A DNA stretch of 64,000 nt, taken from the NCBI GenBank assembly GCA_038108875.1, contig JAYNII010000003.1:1-64000 (forward strand), read 5' to 3'. This DNA comes from VMDH01 sp038108875. Its GTDB lineage: Bacteria; Pseudomonadota; Gammaproteobacteria; Magnimaribacterales; D2472. A program made the position numbers and the translations under genes. Shown piece after piece: positions 26,745 through 35,532 of the stretch. Each line of letters begins with the position of its first letter. The first letter of the stretch is position 1. The notes under the pieces were generated by a model, which worked only from the letters and a program-made list of their open reading frames with translations, did not search any database and was not told where the DNA came from.

Positions 26745-28102
26745 TAATTTAAGAAGAGTTTAGTAATTTCTTCTTTATTTGTTTTGGAGGAAATAAAGAT
26801 GATTAGTCTATCCAGTTCTTGCAAGACCAACTCGTTAGTTGTCGCTGGAGTTAAGAGATCATTGTTTCTATAAATTGCGCCAACTGACGAACCGGATGGA
26901 AGGGGTAGGCTGCGTATTGGCTTGCCAATATAACTTTCAGTATGGGAATTCTTGTGAACCACGCCTGCAATTGCTTCAACGCCGGACGCCATTTTTAAGA
27001 TGACTTCTTGAGTAACGTCGCTTGTATAAAGGTGCTGCAAAACCATAGATACCGTCAGTCTTTGAGGTGACAATGCGACATCTACAAACCCCTTTGGCAA
27101 GCTATTAATATATGAATAATTGTTTAGGATAATTATTGTTTTTTTTACCCCAAGTTTTTTGGCCAAAAATGCTGACATGATATTGGCCTCATCATCGTTT
27201 GTAACAGCACAAAAAAGGTCAATTTTTTCAATATTTTCAGTTTTTAACAAATCCTCATCAGAACCATTTCCCCTTAATACAATTGTCTTCTTTAATTCGG
27301 TTGACAGAAATTCGCATCTATCTTTATCTGGTTCAATTAGTTTAAGTCTTAATTTATCCTCAATATTTCTTGCAAGCTCGAACCCTATTTTTCCACCCCC
27401 TACGATCATCACCCTTTTATGTTTCTCGCCTTGATTCCTTATTTCAGATATAACAGCATCAACATCATCCCTTTTAGCGAGAAAATACACTTCGTCACCC
27501 TCCTTAATAACAGTATCTTCGTCAGGAATTATTGGTTTACTTTTTCTATATATAGCAGTTACAGAGGCTTTAACATTTGGAAGGTCGTTTTTTATGTTTT
27601 TAAGAGCTCTATTTACTAGCATCCCATCCTTTTTGGCTTTAACAGAAACCAGTTTTACCTCTCCTCCAACAAAAGACTCTATTTGTTCTGTACCCGGGTG
27701 TTCAATGAGCTCTAAAAGATGTGTTGTAATTTCAGAAACTGGACTTATAGGAATGTCAACATAGCCACCCAAAACATCCATACAGCCTAAATAAGCTTTG
27801 TTAGAAATTCTGCAGATTGTCCTTTTTGCCGAGAAGAGATTTTTAGAAAGTTGACAAGCAATCAAATTAATTTCATCTAAATGAGTAACAGCAAGTACAA
27901 CGGTGTTTTTTGTGACTCCGGCTTTAGAGAGCGTTTCAGGAGAAGAGGCGCTTCCAATTACTGTTGCTAAATCAAAGTCAGATTGCAAAGAGTGCAATTT
28001 TTCAGCATCAACATCTACAACAGTAATATTGTAGTTTTGATTAACAAGATTTTTTGCTATACCTGAACCAATCTTACCTGCGCCCAAAATAACAATGTCC
28101 AT
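26744..28102 (-). CDS. trkA: Trk potassium uptake regulatory subunit TrkA
   Basis: Peripheral NAD(H)-binding subunit that gates TrkH. The 452-residue protein is a tandem of two RCK units. Each has a Rossmann fold (ILGAGKIGSGIAKNL at the start, IVGGGKIGFELARNIE near residue 232) followed by a TrkA-C domain. It lies 30 bp after fmt. The rsmB gene that separates fmt and trkA in E. coli and Pseudomonas is absent here. Confidence 0.96.
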   Translation of the reverse strand: MDIVILGAGKIGSGIAKNLVNQNYNITVVDVDAEKLHSLQSDFDLATVIGSASSPETLSKAGVTKNTVVLAVTHLDEINLIACQLSKNLFSAKRTICRISNKAYLGCMDVLGGYVDIPISPVSEITTHLLELIEHPGTEQIESFVGGEVKLVSVKAKKDGMLVNRALKNIKNDLPNVKASVTAIYRKSKPIIPDEDTVIKEGDEVYFLAKRDDVDAVISEIRNQGEKHKRVMIVGGGKIGFELARNIEDKLRLKLIEPDKDRCEFLSTELKKTIVLRGNGSDEDLLKTENIEKIDLFCAVTNDDEANIMSAFLAKKLGVKKTIIILNNYSYINSLPKGFVDVALSPQRLTVSMVLQHLYTSDVTQEVILKMASGVEAIAGVVHKNSHTESYIGKPIRSLPLPSGSSVGAIYRNNDLLTPATTNELVLQELDRLIIFISSKTNKEEITKLFLN

Positions 28103-28132
28103 AGTGAATAGGTTACTCTCTTTATTTAAGAA

Positions 28133-29059
28133 TTAAAGTTCTTCAAATATTTTTTGATTAGAATTCCAAAGATCTTTCGAGGAGATAATTTTCTTTCCCG
28201 GGATTTGTAAGTGAGTAATCACTATTGATCCATCACTTGTTTTATAGAATAACTCTTTATTATAGAAGCCCACCATCTCCTTCGTGAAGTTAGGAATTTT
28301 ATCGGGGTCAACCATCTTTATCCCGTGAATTTTTATATTCATATTACGGAAATATAAATAAATTCCTGGCCAGCCAAAGTAGGCTCTGAACATATTTTGA
28401 ATTTTATTAGAGGAAAGTTTATTTGAAAGCAATCCAGATGATTTTTGAATTTTTCTGCAGATAGAAGTTTTTGAATCATCTTGGTTAATAGGCAACAAAT
28501 CTCCAGCTGAAATTCTTCTTAAAATATTTGGTAGTTCAAGCGCAGCATCATCTGCTATCTTTTTCTCAATATCAATCTTTGTTGCAAAATCATCGCAAAA
28601 TATTTTTTTTGAAAAATATACAGGGCCCGTATCTAGACCGGCATCCATCTTCATGATGCTGTACCCAAACTCATAATCAGAATTAATTAAAGATTCCTGT
28701 ATAGGAGATGCTCCCCTGTACTTAGGAAGGATTGAGAAGTGTATATTAATTGGTGCAACCAAAGGTAAATCAAGAATTCTAGTAGGCAAAATTTTTCCAT
28801 ATGCTGAAACCACTAAAAAATCCGGTCTATCGAACTTTAGGAGTGATTTGACAAAATCATGATCTAGAGTCTCAGGCTTTAAAGTCTTCAAGCCTATTAA
28901 GGAGGCCTGCGTTGAAACTTCAGATGGAGTTACAAGTTGCTTTCTGCCATATGGCCTATCTGGTTGAGTGATAACTAATTCGGGAGTTAATCCCTGAGCA
29001 ACAAGAGACTTGAGCACAACAGCAGAAGAAAAGGGAGATCCAGCAAAGAATAATTTCAT
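28133..29059 (-). CDS. fmt: Methionyl-tRNA formyltransferase
   Basis: Formylates initiator Met-tRNA using 10-formyl-tetrahydrofolate. The 308-residue protein begins KLFFAGSPFSSAVVLKSL. It holds the catalytic region NIHFSILPKYRGASPIQ, with the SLLPxxRG-type motif, and DAGLDTGPV, then a C-terminal tRNA-binding beta domain. It is 29 bp downstream of def, the usual partner that removes the formyl group. Confidence 0.96.
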   Translation of the reverse strand: MKLFFAGSPFSSAVVLKSLVAQGLTPELVITQPDRPYGRKQLVTPSEVSTQASLIGLKTLKPETLDHDFVKSLLKFDRPDFLVVSAYGKILPTRILDLPLVAPINIHFSILPKYRGASPIQESLINSDYEFGYSIMKMDAGLDTGPVYFSKKIFCDDFATKIDIEKKIADDAALELPNILRRISAGDLLPINQDDSKTSICRKIQKSSGLLSNKLSSNKIQNMFRAYFGWPGIYLYFRNMNIKIHGIKMVDPDKIPNFTKEMVGFYNKELFYKTSDGSIVITHLQIPGKKIISSKDLWNSNQKIFEEL

Positions 29060-29088
29060 TAATATCTCTTATTTTCTTTTAAATTCTT

Positions 29089-29583
29089 TTATTTTGCACC
29101 CTTCTTCTTCAATCTTTCTCTTTTTAATCTTGAAACATAGTCAACCATTAACTTTCCTTCTAAATGATCCATTTCATGCTGTATACAAACTGTCAAAAGC
29201 CCCTCTGGAAAGGTTGTGTGGCTCTTTCCTTCAATATCTTGCCATGTAAGCTTAATTTTGTCTGGCCTGCTAATTTCCTCATAAAAACCAGGAACAGATA
29301 GACAACCCTCTTTAAAAGAAAGATAACTTTTGTCTTCTAATATTTCAACCTCAGGATTAACAAACACCCTTGGCTCATTCCTGCTTTCAGAGATATCCAT
29401 AACAATTAATCTAATATGTTCATTAACTTGAGATGCAGCTAGGCCTATTCCATCAGCCTGATACATTGTATGAAGCATATTATCAGATAGGTTTTTTAGA
29501 CTTTTGTCGAATTTGGTCACTTTTTTTGCGACCGTTCTTAGTCTTGGGTCTGGATATGTAAGTATATCAAGCAGCTTCTTCAT
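29089..29583 (-). CDS. def: Peptide deformylase
   Basis: Metal-dependent hydrolase removing the N-formyl group from nascent proteins. All three family motifs are present in 164 residues: GIGLAASQV, EGCLSVPG and QHEMDHLEG, which together supply the Cys and two His metal ligands and the catalytic Glu. It is transcribed with fmt and diverges from purE across a 50-bp spacer. Confidence 0.97.
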   Translation of the reverse strand: MKKLLDILTYPDPRLRTVAKKVTKFDKSLKNLSDNMLHTMYQADGIGLAASQVNEHIRLIVMDISESRNEPRVFVNPEVEILEDKSYLSFKEGCLSVPGFYEEISRPDKIKLTWQDIEGKSHTTFPEGLLTVCIQHEMDHLEGKLMVDYVSRLKRERLKKKGAK

Positions 29584-29584
29584 T

Positions 29585-29612
29585 TTGATATTATATTTCT
29601 TTTATTTATAAT
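29585..29612 (+). promoter_or_regulatory. Promoter of the purE-tsaC-hemF-aroE group
   Basis: TTGATA (29585-29590), a 16-bp spacer and a perfect TATAAT (29607-29612) precede purE. A good ribosome-binding site, AGAGGA (29623-29628), sits 5 bases before the ATG. The -35 element begins one base after the def start codon, so the two divergent starts share almost no free DNA. Confidence 0.7.
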
Positions 29613-29633
29613 CAGATAGTTTAGAGGAATTAT

Positions 29634-30113
29634 ATGAAAGTTGGCATATTTATGGGCTCAAAATCTGATCTAGAAATTGTTTCTTCGGCTCTTAATGTTT
29701 TGGAAGAGTTTGGTGTTGATTACGAATACAACATATTATCTGCACATAGAACTCCATCTCAAGTTATCAATAAAATAACTGAGCTAGAGGGTAAGGGAGT
29801 AGAGGTGTTTATTGGTGCAGCAGGTATGGCAGCCCATCTTTCAGGAGTAATAGCCGCTCACACACACAAGCCTGTTTTGGGCATCCCTTTAGACGGGGGA
29901 ACAATGGGGGGGATTGATTCTTTATTATCGACAGTTCAAATGCCAAAAGGAGTTCCAGTTGCGACCTTTGCAATTGGCAAAGCAGGAGCAATTAATGCTG
30001 CTATTTTTGCCATACAAATTCTTTCATCATCAGACAAAGAGCTGGCCAAGAGGTTTGATGAGTACAGAAAGAAAATGACAAACGATATTATTGAGATTAA
30101 TAACTCTAAATAA
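29634..30113 (+). CDS. purE: N5-carboxyaminoimidazole ribonucleotide mutase PurE
   Basis: Catalyses the rearrangement of N5-CAIR to CAIR in purine synthesis. The 159-residue class I protein shows MGSKSDLEIV, SAHRTP with the active His, GAAGMAAHLSGVIAAHTHKPV (two adjacent blocks) and LDGGTMGGIDSLLS. No purK follows; the next gene, 6 bp on, is tsaC. PurK, if present, must lie elsewhere. Confidence 0.96.
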   Translation: MKVGIFMGSKSDLEIVSSALNVLEEFGVDYEYNILSAHRTPSQVINKITELEGKGVEVFIGAAGMAAHLSGVIAAHTHKPVLGIPLDGGTMGGIDSLLSTVQMPKGVPVATFAIGKAGAINAAIFAIQILSSSDKELAKRFDEYRKKMTNDIIEINNSK

Positions 30114-30119
30114 AGAATT

Positions 30120-30677
30120 TTGCAATCATTCATCAACCCACAGGATGCAGCTCAATGGGTGCTCTCTGGAAAAATTTTACTTCATCCAACTGAGGGAGTT
30201 TGGGGGCTTGGATGTTTATTTGATTCTAAAATTGCAGCAGACAGAATTACAGAAATTAAACTTCGATCTGATTCAAAAAACTACATCCTTTTAATGCCGA
30301 ACTTAGCATGGGTTGAGAAGCTAGGCAAAAATATAAAACCTTCTAATTTAGAAGAATTTAAACAATATTGGCCAGGGCACACCACTTTTTTATTTGAACC
30401 ATCTAAAGAGTGCCCAGGACACCTTGTATCATCAATCAATAGAGTTGCTATGAGAGTAAGCGCTCACAAACCAATTCTTGATTTACTTGACATCATACAA
30501 AAACCAATTCTATCAACATCAGCAAATATTTCTGGCAAGCAACCAAATATTGATATACATTCAATTAAAAAACTATTTAACTATACCGATGTTGCTCAGT
30601 ATGAAAAACCACTTGGTAACCAAAATAAGCCATCTAGAATAATTGACTTTTTATCTAAAGAAGTAATTCGTGAATAA
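30120..30677 (+). CDS. tsaC: Threonylcarbamoyl-AMP synthase (TsaC/YrdC)
   Basis: Makes threonylcarbamoyl-AMP, the precursor for t6A37 in ANN-decoding tRNAs. The 185-residue protein has the Sua5/YrdC pattern: KILLHPTEGVWGLGC, KxR-type substrate residues (KLRSDSKNYILL), PGHTTFLF, RVSAHK and STSANISGK. The start appears to be TTG at 30120; no ATG is available in frame before the conserved region. It overlaps hemF by 8 bp. In related genomes tsaC, hemF and aroE are also neighbours. Confidence 0.93.
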   Translation: MQSFINPQDAAQWVLSGKILLHPTEGVWGLGCLFDSKIAADRITEIKLRSDSKNYILLMPNLAWVEKLGKNIKPSNLEEFKQYWPGHTTFLFEPSKECPGHLVSSINRVAMRVSAHKPILDLLDIIQKPILSTSANISGKQPNIDIHSIKKLFNYTDVAQYEKPLGNQNKPSRIIDFLSKEVIRE

Positions 30678-31584
30678 ACCAAAAGAAGTAATCAGATCAG
30701 AAAACATTATTTCTGAATTGCAGTTTAAGGTTTCTAGCTTTTTCCTTGATCTTTCTAGTAAAAATTTTACAGATGAAGTTAATTGGAATCGACCAGAAGG
30801 CGGAGGGGGTAAAAGCATAACCATTGCTAATAAACACATAGAAAAAGCTGCTTGTAATTTTTCTTCTATTAATGGTAGTAAATTGCCAACATCATCGCTT
30901 GCCACAAAAATTACCAAAAGAGGAATTGAAAGATTTCACGCAACAGGATTATCAGTTATTTCTCATCCTGTTAATCCAAAGGTCCCAACAAGCCACCTCA
31001 ATATAAGAATATTTAAAACTTTTGATAAGAGGGGTCAATTAAAGGATTTTTGGTGTGGGGGTGGGTATGATTTAACTCCTTACATACCGTTCAGGGGCGA
31101 CTCTAACTTATGGCACAAAAATGCAAAACTTTGCTTGGATAAATTTAATAAGGATTTTTATACCAAGTTTTCCAAGAATTGTGACGATTACTTCTTTTTA
31201 CCGCACAGAAATGAAAAGAGGGGCATAGGAGGAATATTTTTTGACTCAATAAGATTAAAAAATATAGACAAATGTCTTGAATTGCTTACCTCAATAGTAG
31301 AAAGCTATATATCTTCATACAAAAAAATTTGCCATAGGCGAATAAACCTTCCTTATTCGAAAGAAGAGAGGCTTTTTCAAGAATACAGGCGCTCAAGATA
31401 TGTAGAATTTAACCTACTGCACGATAGAGGCACTAAATTTGGCATTGAATCTGGAGGAAGGGCTGATTCTATCCTTGCTTCTTTACCACCAATAGTTTTG
31501 TGGCCACCAATTAAAGATAAATACTTACTCTCGATGGAAAGAAAATTACTTAGACACATTAACCATAGCTGGAGCATTAAGTAA
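30670..31584 (+). CDS. hemF: Oxygen-dependent coproporphyrinogen III oxidase
   Basis: Converts coproporphyrinogen III to protoporphyrinogen IX with O2 in heme synthesis. Of its 304 residues, the signatures NIRIFKTF, WCGGGYDLTPY, HRNEKRGIGGIFFD and GIESGGRADSILASLPP are clear. The start is GTG at 30670, within the end of tsaC. The aerobic type fits the cytochrome oxidase cluster 1.2 kb downstream, which needs heme. Confidence 0.97.
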   Translation: MNKPKEVIRSENIISELQFKVSSFFLDLSSKNFTDEVNWNRPEGGGGKSITIANKHIEKAACNFSSINGSKLPTSSLATKITKRGIERFHATGLSVISHPVNPKVPTSHLNIRIFKTFDKRGQLKDFWCGGGYDLTPYIPFRGDSNLWHKNAKLCLDKFNKDFYTKFSKNCDDYFFLPHRNEKRGIGGIFFDSIRLKNIDKCLELLTSIVESYISSYKKICHRRINLPYSKEERLFQEYRRSRYVEFNLLHDRGTKFGIESGGRADSILASLPPIVLWPPIKDKYLLSMERKLLRHINHSWSIK

Positions 31585-31585
31585 C

Positions 31586-32529
31586 TTGAATAAAATAGGT
31601 ATTATTGGCAACCAAATTAAATACACTCTTTCTCCTAAAATTCACGAATTTTTTGCAAGACAGTCTCAAATAGAAATCAATTACCAAGTAATTGATTGTG
31701 AGCCGGAGAGTTTTGAAATTGAAGTAATTAAATTTTTTCAAGACACAAACGCTGTAGGTCTAAATGTGACTATACCTTTTAAGGAAGATGCCTTAAAGAT
31801 ATCTTTAACAAAAGATATACAAGCTGAAAAATCTAATTCTTGCAACACTCTTTATAAAAATGGCAAGACTCTCGAAGCATATTCAACAGATGGGGAAGGT
31901 TTTCTAAGATCAATTGAAAAATTTCTAGACATTAAACATAAGAACATTCTTATTATTGGTGCTGGTGGTTCAGCAAGATCGGTTGGGGNNNNNNNNNNNN
32001 NNNNNNNNNNNNNNNNNNNNNNNNNNNNNNNNNNNNNNNNNNNNNNNNNNNNNNNNNNNNNNNNNNNNNNNNNNNNNNNNNNNNNNNNAAACATAAGAAC
32101 ATTCTTATTATTGGTGCTGGTGGTTCAGCAAGATCGGTTGGGGTTTCTCTTTTAAGAAGGGGAGGCAATATATTCTTTATTAATAGAGATCAAAATAAGC
32201 TAAAAACACTTCCCAGCGGTTTAGAAAATCTTGTTTATCAAAAAGAAAAAATTGATCTGCTAGTAAGCTGCATCCCTTCATCTGCGGCTAACTTTATTCA
32301 AGCAAAAATTATATCTAAAGAGATTTTACTTAATCATGAAGCAATTTTTGTAGACCTTAGCTATATTAATTCAATAGCTTATGATCAAGAAATTTCTAAG
32401 CATTTTGCTTTAACCCTTGATGGAATGGGTATGCTAGCTCATCAAGCAGCCCTCTCTTTTAAAATTTGGTTTGGAGTAGAGGTAGATCCTTTAGCTGCTA
32501 TTTCCTATGTCCTAAATGAAAAAAACTAG
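31586..32529 (+). CDS. aroE: Shikimate dehydrogenase, interrupted by an assembly gap
   Basis: NADPH-dependent reduction of 3-dehydroshikimate in the aromatic amino acid pathway. The start is TTG at 31586. The N-terminal part has TLSPKIHEFF and NVTIPFKEDAL with the catalytic Lys; the Rossmann loop is IIGAGGSARSVG; the C-terminal part has DGMGMLAHQAALSF. A run of 100 N (31989-32088) cuts the gene, and the 55 bases before the gap are repeated exactly after it. Removing the gap and one copy gives 789 bases, an uninterrupted 262-residue protein of normal length. The break is therefore an assembly artefact and the gene is probably intact. Confidence 0.93.
31934..31988 (+). repeat. Left copy of 55-bp gap-edge duplication
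   Basis: This 55-base stretch of aroE, running up to the N gap, recurs exactly at 32089-32143. It encodes KHKNILIIGAGGSARSVG, which occurs once in AroE. It represents the overlapping ends of two contigs that were scaffolded but not merged. Confidence 0.95.
31989..32088. other. Assembly gap of 100 N
   Basis: Exactly 100 unknown bases, the conventional placeholder length for a gap of unknown size. Because the flanks overlap by 55 bp, the true gap size is probably negative, with no missing sequence. Confidence 0.97.
32089..32143 (+). repeat. Right copy of 55-bp gap-edge duplication
   Basis: Identical to 31934-31988, and continues directly into the rest of aroE in the correct frame once one copy is dropped. 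Confidence 0.95.
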
Positions 32530-32692
32530 GTTTATTGCTGGCGCCATATGTCCATCATGTGGTTCAATTGATAGAGTGGCTCTTACCCCAGATGATCAGA
32601 AAATCTATTGCACAAATTGCGATTTTGCTGAGGTAAAAACACCAGAAAAATCAAACTCTAAAAACCTAGAAAAAGATAAAGCAAAGCATTAA
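32516..32692 (+). CDS. Small zinc-ribbon protein, YheV family
   Basis: A 58-residue protein overlapping the aroE end by 14 bp. It starts MKKTRFIAGAICPSCGS and has a second pair in YCTNCDF, a four-Cys zinc ribbon, then a Lys/Glu-rich tail. RFIAGAxCPxC is the mark of the YheV (DUF2387) family of putative metal-binding proteins, whose role is unknown. It ends the purE-aroE group. Confidence 0.85.
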   Translation: MKKTRFIAGAICPSCGSIDRVALTPDDQKIYCTNCDFAEVKTPEKSNSKNLEKDKAKH

Positions 32693-32719
32693 AATAGCGC
32701 GATCCAAGTTACAATTTAA

Positions 32720-32748
32720 AAGACAGCATTATAAAAATAAATTATAAT
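32720..32748 (+). promoter_or_regulatory. Possible promoter of the cytochrome oxidase cluster
   Basis: AAGACA (32720-32725; four of six consensus bases), a 17-bp spacer and a perfect TATAAT (32743-32748) in the 88-bp spacer before coxB. The spacer is very AT-rich, so chance matches are likely. No clear ribosome-binding site precedes the coxB ATG. Confidence 0.45.
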
Positions 32749-32780
32749 TAAATATAACTATTCATTATTAAACCATTACC

Positions 32781-33929
32781 ATGAAATTAACCTACCTTAT
32801 TAAATTATTAGTTTTTGTTGGGCTATATGCTCTTCCAGTCCTTGGTTATGCTGACTGGAATGCGCTTAACATGACCGAGGGCGCAACTGAAGTAAGCAAG
32901 AAAGTCTTTGATTTGCACATGCTTATTTTTTGGATTTGTGTTGTGATAGGCATTGTTGTTTTTGGAGTGATGTTTTACTCCATGTATGCCTTTACCAAAA
33001 AGAAGAATCCAAATCCCTCATCTTTTCATGAAAGCACTAAATTAGAAATTCTTTGGACAGTTATCCCTTTTATCATACTTGTGGTTATGGCAATACCCGC
33101 AACAAATGTTCTCAAAGAAATTTATAACGATGAAGAAGGCGATGTAAATATTCAGGTGGTTGGCTACCAATGGAAATGGCAATATAAGTACCTAGAAGAT
33201 GGGATCAATTTTTTCTCAAACCTATCAACCGATCAAGATGAAATCTATAACAAAATTCCTAAAGGGGAACATTACCTTCTTGAAGTGGATCAACCGGTTG
33301 TTATTCCTGTTGGGAAAAAGGTTAGATTTTTAATAACTGCAAACGATGTAATCCATTCATGGTGGGTGCCAGATTTTGCAATTAAACAAGATGCAATTCC
33401 TGGTTTTATTAATACAGCCTGGACTATAGTGGAAGAGCCTGGTTTATATAGAGGTAATTGTACTGAGCTATGCGGCAAAAATCACGGATTTATGCCCATT
33501 GTTGTTAGGGCTGTTGAACAGAACGACTTCGATAACTGGGTAGCAGAAAAAAAACAAGCTGCCTTCGAACTTGCACAACTAACAGAAAAGGATTGGTCTG
33601 TCGAAGAACTTGTATCTAATGGTGAGACTGTTTTTCTTAAGAATTGTGCAGCGTGCCATCAAGTCTCAGGGCAAGGGATCCCTGGAATCTTCCCAGCTTT
33701 AGCTGGGAGTGAAATTGTTCTTAATAATAAGCCAAGGAACATAGAAATATTAATGGAAGGAGTTCAGGGTGCAGCTATGCAGTCTTTTGCTAATCAACTT
33801 TCAGAGGTTGATATTGCTTCTGTTATAACGTATACCCGCAAAGCATGGGGTAATGGTGAAAAAGGGGATAAAGAAATTGTTATTCCTAAAGAAATTCTCG
33901 AATATAAAAACAATAACAAAAGGTCTTAA
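32781..33929 (+). CDS. coxB: Cytochrome c oxidase subunit II with fused cytochrome c domain
   Basis: Receives electrons at the CuA centre and passes them to subunit I. The 382-residue protein has a signal peptide (about 1-23), two membrane helices (about 45-70 and 91-110) and a periplasmic cupredoxin domain with CuA ligands His192, Cys227, Cys231, His235 and Met238. A C-terminal mono-heme cytochrome c domain follows, with CAACH at 289-293. The fusion (caa3 type) lets the subunit accept electrons without a separate soluble cytochrome. It leads the cox cluster. Confidence 0.97.
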   Translation: MKLTYLIKLLVFVGLYALPVLGYADWNALNMTEGATEVSKKVFDLHMLIFWICVVIGIVVFGVMFYSMYAFTKKKNPNPSSFHESTKLEILWTVIPFIILVVMAIPATNVLKEIYNDEEGDVNIQVVGYQWKWQYKYLEDGINFFSNLSTDQDEIYNKIPKGEHYLLEVDQPVVIPVGKKVRFLITANDVIHSWWVPDFAIKQDAIPGFINTAWTIVEEPGLYRGNCTELCGKNHGFMPIVVRAVEQNDFDNWVAEKKQAAFELAQLTEKDWSVEELVSNGETVFLKNCAACHQVSGQGIPGIFPALAGSEIVLNNKPRNIEILMEGVQGAAMQSFANQLSEVDIASVITYTRKAWGNGEKGDKEIVIPKEILEYKNNNKRS

Positions 33930-33938
33930 GGAGCATTC

Positions 33939-35522
33939 ATGAGCGCAGTAATAGAATCACATGAACATGATCACCATCATGGCCCTGCAAAGGGTCTAAC
34001 TAGATGGATATTCACTACTAACCACAAAGATATAGGAACCCTTTATCTGTGGTTTAGTTTCACAATGTTTTTAATTGGTGGCGCAATGGCCATGATTATA
34101 AGAGCCGAGTTATTTCAGCCAGGGATGCAAATTGTTCAGCCAGAGTTTTATAATCAAATGCTCACTCTGCATGGCCTGATTATGATCTTTGGAGCCGTCA
34201 TGCCAGCCTTTGTTGGCCTTGCTAACTGGCTCGTGCCTATGATGGTGGGGGCACCAGATATGGCCCTGCCCAGGATGAACAACCTAAGTTTTTGGATTCT
34301 TCCTTTTGCTTTCTTTGTCCTTTTATCCTCATTGTTTATGGAGGGCGGAGCTCCTAATTTTGGATGGACCTTCTATGCCCCTCTTTCTACAACTTACGCT
34401 CCTCCAAGCGTTACTTTTTTTATTTTTTCAGTTCATATTATGGGTGCTTCATCAATCATGGGAGCGATTAATGTCATTGTAACAATTATGAACATGAGGG
34501 CCCCTGGCATGACTTTAATGAAAATGCCACTGTTTGTTTGGTCCTGGTTAATTACAGCTTATTTGCTTATTGCTGTTATGCCAGTACTTGCAGGCGCAGT
34601 AACCATGATGCTTATGGATATCCATTTTGGAACCAGTTTCTTTAATGCTGCAGGAGGCGGTGATCCCGTATTATTCCAGCATGTCTTTTGGTTTTTTGGG
34701 CATCCTGAAGTTTACATCATGATTTTGCCTGCTTTTGGCATCACTTCCCATATTATTTCAACCTTTTCAAGAAAACCTCTGTTTGGCTATTCGTCAATGG
34801 TTTGGGCTTTAGCATCCATTGCTATCCTTTCTTTTGTAGTTTGGGCACATCATATGTTTACCGTTGGAATGCCTCTAGCAGCGGAGCTTTTCTTTATGTG
34901 GGCTACCATGTTGATAGCCGTTCCAACAGGAGTAAAGGTATTTAATTGGGTTGCAACTATGTTCAAAGGATCTATTACCTATGAAACCCCAATGCTTTTT
35001 GCAATTGCCTTTGTAGTATTATTCACGATTGGTGGATTTTCGGGTTTGATGCTTGCTATTACTCCAGCAGACTTTCAATATCATGATACTTATTTTGTAG
35101 TAGCGCACTTCCATTACGTTCTTGTTCCTGGAGCCATTTTCTCCATTATGGCTGCTGTTTATTACTGGATTCCGAAATGGACTGGAAACATGTATGACGA
35201 GAGATTGGGTAGGCTACACTTTTGGTTATCATTTATTTCTGTGAATGTAACTTTTTTCCCACAACATTGGATTGGTTTAGCAGGAATGCCAAGGAGATAT
35301 CCTGATTACGCTCTTCAATTTGCTGACTGGAATATGGTTTCAACTGCTGGGGCTTTCTTGTTTGGTTTATCTCAAATTCTATTTCTCTTTATAGTTTTAA
35401 AAACTGTAAGAGGTGGTAAAAAAGCAACATCACAGGTATGGGAAGGCGCAGAGGGTTTAGAATGGACTTTAGACTCACCGCCAGCCTATCATACTTTTAC
35501 AACGCCTCCGAAAGTAAGCTAG
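33939..35522 (+). CDS. coxA: Cytochrome c oxidase subunit I
   Basis: Catalytic heme-copper subunit reducing O2 and pumping protons. Of 527 residues, the hydrophobic body carries the heme a ligand in LHGLIMIFG, the CuB site HPEVYI with Tyr cross-link position, WAHHMFTVG and the heme pair HDTYFVVAHFHYV. PAFVGLANWLVPMM and the D- and K-channel regions look intact. A strong ribosome-binding site (AAGGAG) precedes the ATG. Confidence 0.98.
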   Translation: MSAVIESHEHDHHHGPAKGLTRWIFTTNHKDIGTLYLWFSFTMFLIGGAMAMIIRAELFQPGMQIVQPEFYNQMLTLHGLIMIFGAVMPAFVGLANWLVPMMVGAPDMALPRMNNLSFWILPFAFFVLLSSLFMEGGAPNFGWTFYAPLSTTYAPPSVTFFIFSVHIMGASSIMGAINVIVTIMNMRAPGMTLMKMPLFVWSWLITAYLLIAVMPVLAGAVTMMLMDIHFGTSFFNAAGGGDPVLFQHVFWFFGHPEVYIMILPAFGITSHIISTFSRKPLFGYSSMVWALASIAILSFVVWAHHMFTVGMPLAAELFFMWATMLIAVPTGVKVFNWVATMFKGSITYETPMLFAIAFVVLFTIGGFSGLMLAITPADFQYHDTYFVVAHFHYVLVPGAIFSIMAAVYYWIPKWTGNMYDERLGRLHFWLSFISVNVTFFPQHWIGLAGMPRRYPDYALQFADWNMVSTAGAFLFGLSQILFLFIVLKTVRGGKKATSQVWEGAEGLEWTLDSPPAYHTFTTPPKVS

Positions 35523-35532
35523 GCTGCCATTT

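Noticed and set aside
31934..32143. 55-bp direct repeat as a genuine biological repeat or recombination site
   Set aside because: The copies flank a 100-N placeholder and collapsing them restores a normal aroE frame, so it is an assembly overlap.
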